Source: Bryobacterales bacterium
GTDB taxonomy: Bacteria > Acidobacteriota > Terriglobia > Bryobacterales > Bryobacteraceae
Length of the DNA stretch: 8,198 nucleotides
Direction: 5' to 3'
NCBI GenBank assembly: GCA_003487005.1
Contig: DNFG01000330.1
Coordinates: 1 to 8,198, forward strand
In this document: positions 1-6,890 of the stretch, one piece after another
How the letters are laid out: every line of letters starts with the position of its first letter
Position numbering within the stretch: the first letter of the stretch is position 1
Position numbers and translations under genes: made by a program
Notes under the pieces: generated by a model
What the model saw: only the letters and a program-made list of their open reading frames with translations
Database searches by the model: none
What the model was told of the DNA's origin: nothing

Positions 1-177
1 AGTCTGGTCGGATTCGATGATCTCCACGATTTTGCGAGATAATTCAGGGCCGATGTCACGCAGAGGCGCCACCGGCGTGGTGAACTGATCGGTCTCCGTG
101 GCGAGCAGAGAAGCAGATGCCGCGAACCCGGTGCAGATGACCAGAATCAGGCGACTGAGCCGGACAAAAACAGTCAT
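1..177 (-). CDS. Exported protein of unrecognised family, N-terminal fragment
   Basis: The reading frame opens at the ATG at 177 and runs off the left edge, giving 59 residues. Residues 1-22 or so form a signal peptide: an Arg near the N-terminus (FVRLSRLI), a hydrophobic core (LILVICTGFAASASLL) and a small-residue cleavage region before TETDQF. The mature start (DQFTTPVAPLRDIGPELSRK) looks like the beginning of a folded domain, with a helix likely around LSRKIVEIIESDQT. I do not recognise the family from this fragment. It follows the tricorn gene in the same direction after a 102-base gap, so it is probably separately transcribed; an AT-rich TAAAAT box lies 7 bases before the start. The start is supported by the signal peptide and by the clear contrast between the AT-rich leader and the coding sequence. 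Confidence 0.8.
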   Translation of the reverse strand, partial: MTVFVRLSRLILVICTGFAASASLLATETDQFTTPVAPLRDIGPELSRKIVEIIESDQT

Positions 178-232
178 TATTTCAATTTTATGACCACGGC
201 ATGAGCCACGGGCAGCGGGGACTGAGCCGGAC
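153..232. repeat. 13-bp exact direct repeat around the start of the left-edge gene
   Basis: The 13-mer GACTGAGCCGGAC occurs at 153-165 and again at 220-232, 67 bases apart start to start. The first copy lies inside the signal-peptide coding region of the left-edge gene and the second in the gap upstream of it. A shorter direct repeat, CCACGG at 194-199 and 206-211, lies between them. Two copies flanking a start region could be regulator sites, but the repeat may equally be chance or a small duplication. Confidence 0.4.
185..190 (-). promoter_or_regulatory. Putative -10 box of the left-edge gene
   Basis: On the minus strand TAAAAT (190 to 185) lies in a short AT-rich patch of an otherwise GC-rich region and ends 7 bases before the ATG at 177. 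No convincing -35 hexamer is visible, and there is no purine-rich Shine-Dalgarno sequence between box and ATG. The spacing would place the transcript start at or next to the ATG. Confidence 0.4.
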
Positions 233-279
233 GGCTGGAAGACTGGCGGCGCCGGTTCAGGGAGTGGAGCCAGGCCCCG

Positions 280-3200
280 TCAGTTCATGGACTTGTCCGG
301 GTACTTCGGAGCGCTGGGCACGGGCGCGGGATTCTGGCGGATCAGGTCATCGAGGTGTTTGAGGGCGGCCTCGAGTTGGGCATCCCGGCCGGTGAAGGTG
401 GCGTGGGGGAGATTGTCGACTACGATGTCGGGATCGACGCCATGCCCTTCGATCAGCCATTCGCCGGCGGGGGAGAAGACGCCGATCTCGGCGGCGGTGG
501 CGATGCCCCGGTCGGCGAGAGTGTTGCTGCCGGTCAGCCAGATTTCGCCGCCCCAGGTCCGGGTGCCGATGACTTTGCCGAGACCGAGCCGCTTGAATCC
601 TTCGGTGAAGGCTTCGCCGTCGCTGGCGGTGAATTCGTCCTGCAGGACGACAATTGGCCCGCGGAAGGCATACTGCATGTTCCAGGTGGGCTTGCCAACG
701 CGCGGTTGCCAGTAGAACCAGGCCTTGCGCAGCAGGCGGCCGAGGATCCAACTGTCGATATTGCCGCCCCGGTTGTGGCGGACGTCGATAATCAGCCCGG
801 CCCGGTCGTGGACGGGGTAATACTCTTCGGCCCACTGGGCGATGTCGCCGCCGCCCATGGCGCGGAGGTGGACATAGCCGATCTTGCCGCCGGAGGCCTC
901 CTCGACGGCCAACCGGCGCGTGTATTCCCACTCGTGATAGCGCAGATCGGACTCGGCCTGCGTCGTCATGGGCGTGACGATGACCTCGCGGGCCTCGGCC
1001 GAACCGGCGGGCTTCACCTTCAGCAGGACCTGGCGGCCGGCGGTGTTGCGGAGCAGTTCGCCGATACCGGCGGCGGCGAGGGTATCGCGGCCATTGACCG
1101 ACAGAATGACGTCGCCGGGACCAACACCGGCGGCCGGGTGCGCCAGCGGCGCCATCCGGTCGGGCCGGTCGGGATCGTGGCGGTAGACATGCTGGACGAC
1201 GTAGCCGCCGGCGGATTCGTCACGATCGAGGCGCGCGCCGAGCGCGCCGATCTGGACCTGGTCCGCGCCCCGCCGCAGATCCCCGCCGCCGACGCTGGTG
1301 TGCAGCGCGCTGAGTTCGCTGACCATCTGGGCGATCAGGTCGCTCAGTTCATGGCGATCCCGGACGCGGCTGACCAGCGGTTGATATTTGTCGAGAACCG
1401 CCCGCCAGCGCACGCCGTGCATGCCTTTGTCATAGAAGTAATCACGGTGGAGGCGCCAGGCGTCGAGGAAGAGTTCGCGGAATTCTTCGGCGGGGATGAC
1501 GGAGAAGGTCCAGCCGGCGAGATTGACCTTGGCTTCGGCGAGGGCTTTGGGGGACTTGATGGCGGCCTCCCGGGCGGCGGCGTCGAAGATGAAGAAGTCG
1601 TTCTGCTTGCGAACGAGCATCTTCTTGTTGTCTCCGGACATTTCCCACGCGCGGATGTCTTCAAACAACGTTTCGGGCTTGTCGCCCTTGTTGGCCACGT
1701 CCATGCACTGGAGATTGACGCGGTTGCGCTCGCCGCGTTCGAGGATGGTCCAGCAGAGGCGCTTGCCGGGGGCGGCAAGCGAGGAGTAATTGCCGGGCGG
1801 GACGGGGACTTCGAGGATCCGCGCCGGGAGTCCGTCGAGGTCGATCTCGACGCGGAGGGCTTCCGGTTTGGCCGCGTCCTTCGCGGCTGCTTCCTTCTTC
1901 GCATCGGCGGCCGGGGTCGTGCCGGGGTGGAGTTCATCGTTCGGCAGGAAGGGGGAGCGGAGGCCCTTTTTGAGGGCGAGTTCATAGACCTTCACCGGCC
2001 GGTCGAAGAATGGTTCCGGCGCGCGCGGTCCCCAGGGGGAGCCAACGACGCTGCGCAAGGCGCGATCGCTGAGGAAGTAGAGGAATCGGCCGTCGGCGCT
2101 CCAACTGGCATCCGAACTGTTGTAGCGGTCGGAGGTGGCGGCGGTCAGCGTGGACGTCTCGATGTTGTAGAGAAAGACCTGGGAGAAGCTGTTCGGGGCG
2201 GTCATCGAGAACGAAAGCCAGCGGCTGTCCGGGGAGAAGCGCACTTCGCCGAAAGAGGGCCGGGAGTTGCCGCCGTGATCGGAGTGCGCGACTTTGCGCT
2301 GCTCTTTGGTCTCAATATTGAGCAGATAGAGGTCGTTTTCCTTGTCCTGATGCGCGAACCATTTGCCATCGGGCGAGGGGATGGCCTCCCAGCGAAGAAC
2401 GGCGCCGCCGGAGGTCAGCGGCTCTCCAGGCCCGGAACCATTGGCGGGCATCTTCCAGAGTTCGACCTCGCCGGTGGCGGTGCTGAGGGCGAGGAGGGTT
2501 TTGCCGTCAGGCAGCATCCGGGCGTCGCGGACGCGCGAGGCCTGGGCGGTGGCGGCCTCGACGAGGCGCCCCTGGCGCGCGGGCGCGAGGAACACCCGGC
2601 CGCGCGAAAGCAGAATCAGGCGGGAGCCGTCGTGGTCGAGGCGCGCGCCCGCGTCATATTCATTCGGGTTGCGGACCCAGCGTTCGCGCAGATGGTCGAA
2701 GTCGGAGGCGAGTTCGATGTCGAGTTGCTGGTCGCGGCCGGAGGCGATGTCGTAAAGCCAGAGATCGGCGCCACGCTGGTACACAATCCGGCCGCCCTGG
2801 AGAGAGGCGGTCTTGATATCCCAGCCGGCGTGTTTGGTGTGCTGGCGGAGCGCGCCGCCCTTCTCGTCCATGGACCAGAGGTTCATGGTGCCATCGCGAT
2901 CGGAGATGAAGTAAACGCGGCCATTCCAGGGCATGGCATCGCGGGACGTGCCGGTGTAGGAGGCGGTCAGGGCGACGGCCTCGCTGCCCTCGGTGAAGCG
3001 CCACAGATTCTGGGCAGTGCCGCCTTTGTAGCGCTTGGCGTGGCTGCCCTGGAAGCGGAAGCGGGTGAAGAAGAGGGTCTTGCCGGAGGCGTCGTAGGCG
3101 CCCTGGGCGGCCTGGGCGAGGGGGATCACCTGGACGCGATTCTTCGGGTCGAGGGTGGCCAACTGGAGGCCTGGCAAACCGGCATAGCGGCTGGTGGCAT

Positions 3201-3558
3201 AGAGAATCCGGGCGTCGGGGGTCCAGCCGATGACGCGGGCGCTGCCGCCTTCAAACGTGCGGCGCGCGGGGAGGCCGCCCTGCGCGGGGATGGTGTAGAC
3301 CTCGGCGGGGCCTTCGTAGTTGGCGGTGAAGGCGAGGGTCTTTCCATCGGGAGAGAAGGCTGGGCTGGATTCTTCGCCAGGGTGGGTCGTCAACCGGCGG
3401 GCGACACCGCCGCGGACGGGCACCTGCCAGAGGTCGCCTTCGGCGACGAAGACGATCGTGTCGCCGTGAATGGCGGGCGAGCGGTAATAGCCGCGATTGG
3501 CCTGGGCAGACAGCAAAAATGCCGCGGAAATCAGGAGAAAGACAAGGCGCAAATACAT
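280..3558 (-). CDS. Secreted tricorn-like protease (S41-type serine peptidase with beta-propeller and PDZ)
   Basis: Predicted to cleave peptides, as tricorn does downstream of larger proteases; here it is probably periplasmic or exported. The frame is open far upstream, but the ATG at 3558 begins a signal peptide (residues 1-20, ending LLSAQA) and gives 1092 residues, close to the roughly 1070 of archaeal tricorn. Domains: beta-propeller repeats of PD40 type about 25-540 (for example SPAFSPDGKTLAF near 65, FSPDSRWLSF near 441, WSADGRFLYF near 486); a Lys/Ala-rich linker 551-568; a helical region about 690-750; PDZ about 765-855; S41 core about 870-1050. Active-site candidates are His753, Ser979 (in TASDGE) with Asp980, and Glu1037 (in LIEGHGVDPD); TRTWGG at 1000-1005 is the usual tricorn motif. 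Leu752 stands where tricorn has Ser745. It follows the GH42 gene by 40 bases. Confidence 0.93.
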   Translation of the reverse strand: MYLRLVFLLISAAFLLSAQANRGYYRSPAIHGDTIVFVAEGDLWQVPVRGGVARRLTTHPGEESSPAFSPDGKTLAFTANYEGPAEVYTIPAQGGLPARRTFEGGSARVIGWTPDARILYATSRYAGLPGLQLATLDPKNRVQVIPLAQAAQGAYDASGKTLFFTRFRFQGSHAKRYKGGTAQNLWRFTEGSEAVALTASYTGTSRDAMPWNGRVYFISDRDGTMNLWSMDEKGGALRQHTKHAGWDIKTASLQGGRIVYQRGADLWLYDIASGRDQQLDIELASDFDHLRERWVRNPNEYDAGARLDHDGSRLILLSRGRVFLAPARQGRLVEAATAQASRVRDARMLPDGKTLLALSTATGEVELWKMPANGSGPGEPLTSGGAVLRWEAIPSPDGKWFAHQDKENDLYLLNIETKEQRKVAHSDHGGNSRPSFGEVRFSPDSRWLSFSMTAPNSFSQVFLYNIETSTLTAATSDRYNSSDASWSADGRFLYFLSDRALRSVVGSPWGPRAPEPFFDRPVKVYELALKKGLRSPFLPNDELHPGTTPAADAKKEAAAKDAAKPEALRVEIDLDGLPARILEVPVPPGNYSSLAAPGKRLCWTILERGERNRVNLQCMDVANKGDKPETLFEDIRAWEMSGDNKKMLVRKQNDFFIFDAAAREAAIKSPKALAEAKVNLAGWTFSVIPAEEFRELFLDAWRLHRDYFYDKGMHGVRWRAVLDKYQPLVSRVRDRHELSDLIAQMVSELSALHTSVGGGDLRRGADQVQIGALGARLDRDESAGGYVVQHVYRHDPDRPDRMAPLAHPAAGVGPGDVILSVNGRDTLAAAGIGELLRNTAGRQVLLKVKPAGSAEAREVIVTPMTTQAESDLRYHEWEYTRRLAVEEASGGKIGYVHLRAMGGGDIAQWAEEYYPVHDRAGLIIDVRHNRGGNIDSWILGRLLRKAWFYWQPRVGKPTWNMQYAFRGPIVVLQDEFTASDGEAFTEGFKRLGLGKVIGTRTWGGEIWLTGSNTLADRGIATAAEIGVFSPAGEWLIEGHGVDPDIVVDNLPHATFTGRDAQLEAALKHLDDLIRQNPAPVPSAPKYPDKSMN

Positions 3559-3579
3559 ACAGGGAACCCCGAGGTCCTC

Positions 3580-3585
3580 AGTATA
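3580..3585 (-). promoter_or_regulatory. Putative -10 box of the tricorn gene
   Basis: TATACT (3585 to 3580 on the minus strand) matches five of six bases of TATAAT and is the only AT-rich patch in the gap between the GH42 stop and the tricorn start. It ends 21 bases before the ATG, so any leader would be about 10-15 bases. No -35 is evident. The best Shine-Dalgarno candidates are GAGGA (3579-3575, too far at 16 bases) and GGGG (3570-3567, 8 bases from the start, weak). It suggests the tricorn gene may have its own promoter as well as read-through from the GH42 gene. Confidence 0.4.
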
Positions 3586-3591
3586 ACGCCG

Positions 3592-3610
3592 CGCCCGGCT
3601 ATCGCGGGCG
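3592..3610 (-). other. Short GC hairpin over the GH42 stop codon
   Basis: A perfect 6-bp inverted repeat (CGCCCG at 3592-3597, CGGGCG at 3605-3610) with a 7-base loop (3598-3604) holds the GH42 TAG stop in its loop. No T-tract follows on the minus strand, so it is at best a weak terminator or an RNA-stability element between the GH42 and tricorn genes. In sequence this GC-rich, a 6-bp stem may be chance. Confidence 0.3.
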
Positions 3611-5869
3611 GATTCGCAGCGCCTGGACAGCGCCGGGCGCGAGGTCGATGTCAAAACGAATCCAGGGACCATCCTCGCGCAAAGGGACGGCGCGTTCGGA
3701 ATCGAGGTCGATCGCGGAGTGCGGACCGGGGGACAGACGGACGGCCACAGGCGCGCGGGCGGTTTCCGGGGAGTGATTGAAGACAACGACGATGTGATCC
3801 CGGCCCGCCTCGAGAGTGCGCACTTCCACGCCGGGGGCAGCGGTTTGAACCGGCGCGTGAACGCCCGCCCATTCAAGCAGGCCGCCGAAGAAGCGCTCCG
3901 CGCCGGCGGAGGGTGTCGAGAAGTAGGCGGCGCTGACGTAGGAGCCGAGCGTGATGGTCTTGCCCTTACCAAAGCGGGACTCGATGGCGGCGGGCCGGCC
4001 GGGGGAGAACTCGGCCAGCACGCGGGCGTGTTCGCCGGCGGGCGCGAGGGTCTCTTCGAACCAGCGGGCGGGGAGGGTGTCGCCGGGTTGCATGCCGGGG
4101 AAGGAGGCGGCGGTCCAGCGCAGTTCAGTCCGGCCTTGCGGGGCGGTGATGATCTCGGTTTCGCGGCTGCCCAAGACGCTGGAGAGGCCGAGGCCGGGGA
4201 TCTGCTCGGCCGCGAAGCCGCGTTCGTTGTTCCAGCCAGGCCGGGCTTCGGCGACGAGAGTGCCACCGCCGGCGACGTACTCGCGCAACACGCCCGCCGC
4301 GGCCTCGGGCATCATCAGCGGGTAGGCGAAATAGACGAGTTTGAAGGGGCGGAGCGATTCCGCGCTGATGTGGTCGATGTGGACGTAATCCACCGGCACG
4401 TTCTTCGGGAACAGCGCGCGGTGGATGCCCAGCCAGGAATCGCGTTCGATGCCGGCCACTTCGCCTTGCGGGCCGCCGTACGGGGTCGCGCGCTGGCGTC
4501 CGCCGACGAAGTGGGCGAGGGGATTGTAAATGATGGCGACTTCGGCGCGCGGGGGGCGGGCGTTGAGAAACAGCGACTGGTGGCGGTCCACCACGCGCGC
4601 GATCCGCCCGGCCTCGCGGGCGCGTTCGGTGATGGTCCCGTCGAGTTCATTCAGACCGAAGCCGCCGGACTCGTAGCCGGAATTCATCGGGTACCAGGCG
4701 TAGTAGTTGATGCCCTTGGCGCCCCGCGACAGCGCGGTCCAGGTCCAGATGCGAAGGTCGGTGGGTGTCACGGTGGGGCTGACATTGAGTGCGATCGTCC
4801 CGAAGCCCCCCTGCAGTTCGCCGACATAGAAACCGGCGCGTCCCTGATCGAAGCCAAACGAGCGGGTGAAGTCCATCAGCGCGGCGCGCCACGGGACATC
4901 GCGATCGACGAAGGCGGAGTGCTTGGGGTAGAAGGAGGTGCCGTAGTAATCCACCTGCCGCGCCATCGTCCAGTCGTCGGACTGCCCCTCCCAATGATGC
5001 GGCGAAGCGAACAGGCCCACACCCGCGGCATGACTGGTGACGATCGTACCCGGAGCGACGGACTTCACGGCGTCGTAGCGGTCCTTCAGATCCTCCCCGA
5101 GTTTGCTCGTGATGAACGCCTTCCAGTCGATGTAGTCGGTGTAGGAGAGGATGGTGCTCATCCGGCTGGGCTCCACCTGGGCCCAGTCCGTGAAGCGGCG
5201 GTACCACGCTTCGTTGAGGGCGTCGAGCGTGCCGTACTTGCGCTTCAGCCAGGCGCGGAAACGTGCTTTGGTGTGGGTGCAGAAGCAGAATTCGGGCCGG
5301 GTGATCCATGTCGGGTTGGCCCAGTTGATGACGTGCGGCTCGCTCCACAGATCCCAGCCGATGAAGGCATTGCTCTTCACGGCGCGCCGCGCCAGCGCGG
5401 CATAGAAGGCATTGTCGAGTTTGCGCACCGCGGCATGATCGCGGCAGTAGCCGGGGGAGGACTCGGGCTCGATCACTTCCCCGCCCGAAGAGACGAAACG
5501 CGAGTCCGGATACTTCCGGCCGACCCAGTGGGGCGCCGAATCCATGTACACCTGCAGGAACAGCTTCAGCCCTTCCTCCTCGGCCAGTTCGAGCAGCACG
5601 TCGAGCGTCTCGAATTGATACTGGCGTTCGGCCGGTTCGCCGGAGGCCCAGTCGATCCACGCGCGGATGGTGTTGAAGCCGAGTGCGCGAATCTGGCGGA
5701 CGTCCTTGCGCCAGATCTCCTTCTTCGCGCGGGCATCGCGCTCCAGCATCGGCGCACGCGCCTTCCCGCCGCCATACCAGACCGCCACCGGGAAGAACCG
5801 GGCCGTCTCGGCCGGCGCGAGCGCCACGCCGGCGAGGAAGAGCAGAAGAAGGTTGCGAAGCCGGGTCAC
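3599..5869 (-). CDS. Secreted glycoside hydrolase, GH42 beta-galactosidase type
   Basis: Predicted retaining glycoside hydrolase acting outside the cytoplasm; the substrate is unknown, and beta-galactosidase is only the family default. The 756 residues begin with a signal peptide (LLLLFLAGVALAPA, to about 20). A TIM barrel spans about 25-430, with family-typical stretches such as LGFNTIRAWIDW (63-74) and KYGTLDALNEAW (211-222). The acid/base candidate is Glu177 (DLWSEPH) and the nucleophile candidate Glu351 (VGELQGGFG). A trimerisation-like domain follows at about 440-670 (YVAGGGTLVAEARPGW, 531-546), then a C-terminal beta-sandwich at about 675-756. The start is GTG: an in-frame TAG lies four codons upstream, leaving no other start before the signal peptide. 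GAGGAG overlaps this GTG, so it is badly placed as a Shine-Dalgarno. Odd points: Ser176 replaces the usual Asn before the acid/base, and the CxCxxC cluster reads CFCTHT (195-200). Confidence 0.88.
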   Translation of the reverse strand: MTRLRNLLLLFLAGVALAPAETARFFPVAVWYGGGKARAPMLERDARAKKEIWRKDVRQIRALGFNTIRAWIDWASGEPAERQYQFETLDVLLELAEEEGLKLFLQVYMDSAPHWVGRKYPDSRFVSSGGEVIEPESSPGYCRDHAAVRKLDNAFYAALARRAVKSNAFIGWDLWSEPHVINWANPTWITRPEFCFCTHTKARFRAWLKRKYGTLDALNEAWYRRFTDWAQVEPSRMSTILSYTDYIDWKAFITSKLGEDLKDRYDAVKSVAPGTIVTSHAAGVGLFASPHHWEGQSDDWTMARQVDYYGTSFYPKHSAFVDRDVPWRAALMDFTRSFGFDQGRAGFYVGELQGGFGTIALNVSPTVTPTDLRIWTWTALSRGAKGINYYAWYPMNSGYESGGFGLNELDGTITERAREAGRIARVVDRHQSLFLNARPPRAEVAIIYNPLAHFVGGRQRATPYGGPQGEVAGIERDSWLGIHRALFPKNVPVDYVHIDHISAESLRPFKLVYFAYPLMMPEAAAGVLREYVAGGGTLVAEARPGWNNERGFAAEQIPGLGLSSVLGSRETEIITAPQGRTELRWTAASFPGMQPGDTLPARWFEETLAPAGEHARVLAEFSPGRPAAIESRFGKGKTITLGSYVSAAYFSTPSAGAERFFGGLLEWAGVHAPVQTAAPGVEVRTLEAGRDHIVVVFNHSPETARAPVAVRLSPGPHSAIDLDSERAVPLREDGPWIRFDIDLAPGAVQALRIRPR

Positions 5870-5875
5870 TCCTCG

Positions 5876-5881
5876 ATGCTA
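5876..5881 (-). promoter_or_regulatory. Putative -10 box of the GH42 gene
   Basis: TAGCAT (5881 to 5876 on the minus strand) fits TANNNT and ends 6 bases before the GTG start, which would make the message leaderless or nearly so. It overlaps a start-stop triplet pair (ATG GAA TAG, 5887-5879) whose meaning is unclear. No -35 is visible. Support is positional only. Confidence 0.27.
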
Positions 5882-5927
5882 TTCCATGGCCCGCGCCCCC
5901 GGCCAGAACCGCGCGCCACCGCGCATG

Positions 5928-5933
5928 TACAAT
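5928..5933 (+). promoter_or_regulatory. Putative -10 box of the DUF1080 gene
   Basis: TACAAT matches five of six bases of TATAAT and ends 9 bases before the ATG at 5943, with no purine-rich Shine-Dalgarno between them. The sequence on both sides is strongly GC-rich, so the box stands out. Transcription would start about 5940-5943. If that is right, an in-frame ATG at 5925, which precedes the box, cannot be the start. No clear -35 is seen. Confidence 0.42.
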
Positions 5934-5942
5934 ACCTGCATC

Positions 5943-6602
5943 ATGCAAAGCTTTCGCCTGGCCGCTGCTTTGCTCGGCGTGGCGCTGGCCGCCCAGGCCG
6001 CCGAGCCCATCCGCCTTTTCAACGGCAAAGACCTCTCCGGCTGGACCCACTACCTCTGGGACCCGAAAGCCAAAGCCGAGGACACCACCACGCCCATGTC
6101 CGCCGTCTGGACTGTCGAGGACGGCATCCTCATCTGCCGCGGCAAACCCACCGGCTACATCCGGACGCTGAAGGAATTCGAGAACTACAAACTCGAAGTC
6201 GAATGGCGCTGGCCCGCCGGCACCACGCGCGGCAACAACGGTGTGCTGATCCACACCACCACGCCGAACGCCCTCGGGCAGTGGCCCCGCTCGCTTGAAG
6301 TGCAACTCGCCTTCGGCAACGCAGGCGACTTCTGGGTCATCGGAACCACGCTCGAACTCCCCAATCCCGAAGGCCGCATCAATGGCCGCCGTCATCTGAA
6401 TCTGACCGACGATTCCGAAAAACCCGCGGGCGAGTGGAACCGGATCGAGATTCTCGCCAAGGGGGATACCGTCACGGTGCATGTCAACGGCGTGCTGGTG
6501 AATCAGGCTTCGAAGTTGAGCCAGTCGCGCGGGGCCATCTCCCTGCAATCGGAAGGCGCCGAGACGCACTTCCGGAGCGTCGTGCTGACCCCACTCGACT
6601 GA
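5943..6602 (+). CDS. DUF1080 / 3-keto-disaccharide hydrolase family protein
   Basis: Members of this family adopt a concanavalin-like jelly-roll fold, and some hydrolyse 3-keto-glucosides or 3-keto-disaccharides. The protein has 219 residues, usual for a single-domain member. The ATG at 5943 begins directly with a signal peptide (QSFRLAAALLGVALAAQAA, to about 20), so it is probably periplasmic. Family marks: LFNGKDLSGW (25-34) at the start of the domain, WTVEDGILICRG (56-67), YKLEVEWRWP (82-91), GNNGVLIH (97-104), a SLEVQL strand (117-122), GEWNRIEI (163-170), and the closing ISLQSEGAETHFRSV (199-213). It is divergent from the GH42 gene with 73 bases between starts, and a DUF6429 gene follows after 45 bases on the same strand. 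An upstream in-frame ATG (5925) would add MYNTCI before the signal peptide and looks less likely. The actual sugar substrate cannot be told from sequence. Confidence 0.93.
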   Translation: MQSFRLAAALLGVALAAQAAEPIRLFNGKDLSGWTHYLWDPKAKAEDTTTPMSAVWTVEDGILICRGKPTGYIRTLKEFENYKLEVEWRWPAGTTRGNNGVLIHTTTPNALGQWPRSLEVQLAFGNAGDFWVIGTTLELPNPEGRINGRRHLNLTDDSEKPAGEWNRIEILAKGDTVTVHVNGVLVNQASKLSQSRGAISLQSEGAETHFRSVVLTPLD

Positions 6603-6647
6603 CCCAGGCGCCTTGCCAACCCGGCCCACTTGCGATCAATCTGTAGC

Positions 6648-6890
6648 ATGCACATCGACAAGGAGAAAATCGACCAGGCCACCCTGGCCCTGCTCTTCCT
6701 GACGCTGCACGACGCGGACCGCGCCTGGAAAGGCCACGACTGGGACACCTTGAACCGCCTCCACGAGAAGGGCTTCATCGACAGCCCCGTGAACACGGCC
6801 AAGTCCGTCTCCTTCACGCCCGAGGGCCTGGCCGAGGCCAGGCGGCTGTTCGAGGAGATGTTCACGCTTCCGACGAAGGCCGGGGCCTGA
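6648..6890 (+). CDS. DUF6429 family small protein
   Basis: An 80-residue soluble protein with no signal peptide or membrane segment, so probably cytoplasmic. It resembles the DUF6429 pattern I know: KIDQATLALLFLTLHD (5-20), a central AWKGHDWDTLNRLHEKGFI, then SPVNTAKSVSFTPEGLAEARRLFEEMF. The arrangement (helices, then LxxLHxKGxI, then a strand and TxEGL) looks like a small winged-helix-like fold, which is inference; no function is established to my knowledge. ATG at 6648 is chosen because family members start shortly before the KID motif; a TTG at 6630 would add six residues. No clear Shine-Dalgarno is seen. It lies 45 bases after the DUF1080 gene, possibly co-transcribed. Its last five codons and stop form part of a strong inverted repeat. 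Confidence 0.82.
   Translation: MHIDKEKIDQATLALLFLTLHDADRAWKGHDWDTLNRLHEKGFIDSPVNTAKSVSFTPEGLAEARRLFEEMFTLPTKAGA

Noticed and set aside
355..3780. 1141-codon open frame on the plus strand
   Set aside because: It lies antisense to the tricorn gene, is rich in Gly, Ala and Glu without any domain motif, and arises from high GC at codon positions of the real gene.
3559..4266. 236-residue N-terminal extension of the tricorn frame
   Set aside because: It overlaps the GH42 coding region and is Pro/Ser/Ala-rich without motifs, whereas a signal peptide begins exactly at 3558 and the shorter protein matches tricorn length.
5667..5942. Longer N-terminus for the DUF1080 protein
   Set aside because: The extra residues are antisense to the GH42 signal-peptide region and would bury the signal peptide inside the protein.
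3719..6298. 859-codon open frame on the plus strand
   Set aside because: It is antisense to the GH42 gene and then runs out of frame through the DUF1080 gene; its translation shows no family features.
4647..6629. 660-codon open frame on the minus strand
   Set aside because: It is antisense to the DUF1080 gene and then overlaps the GH42 gene in another frame, with a low-complexity Arg/Gly-rich translation.
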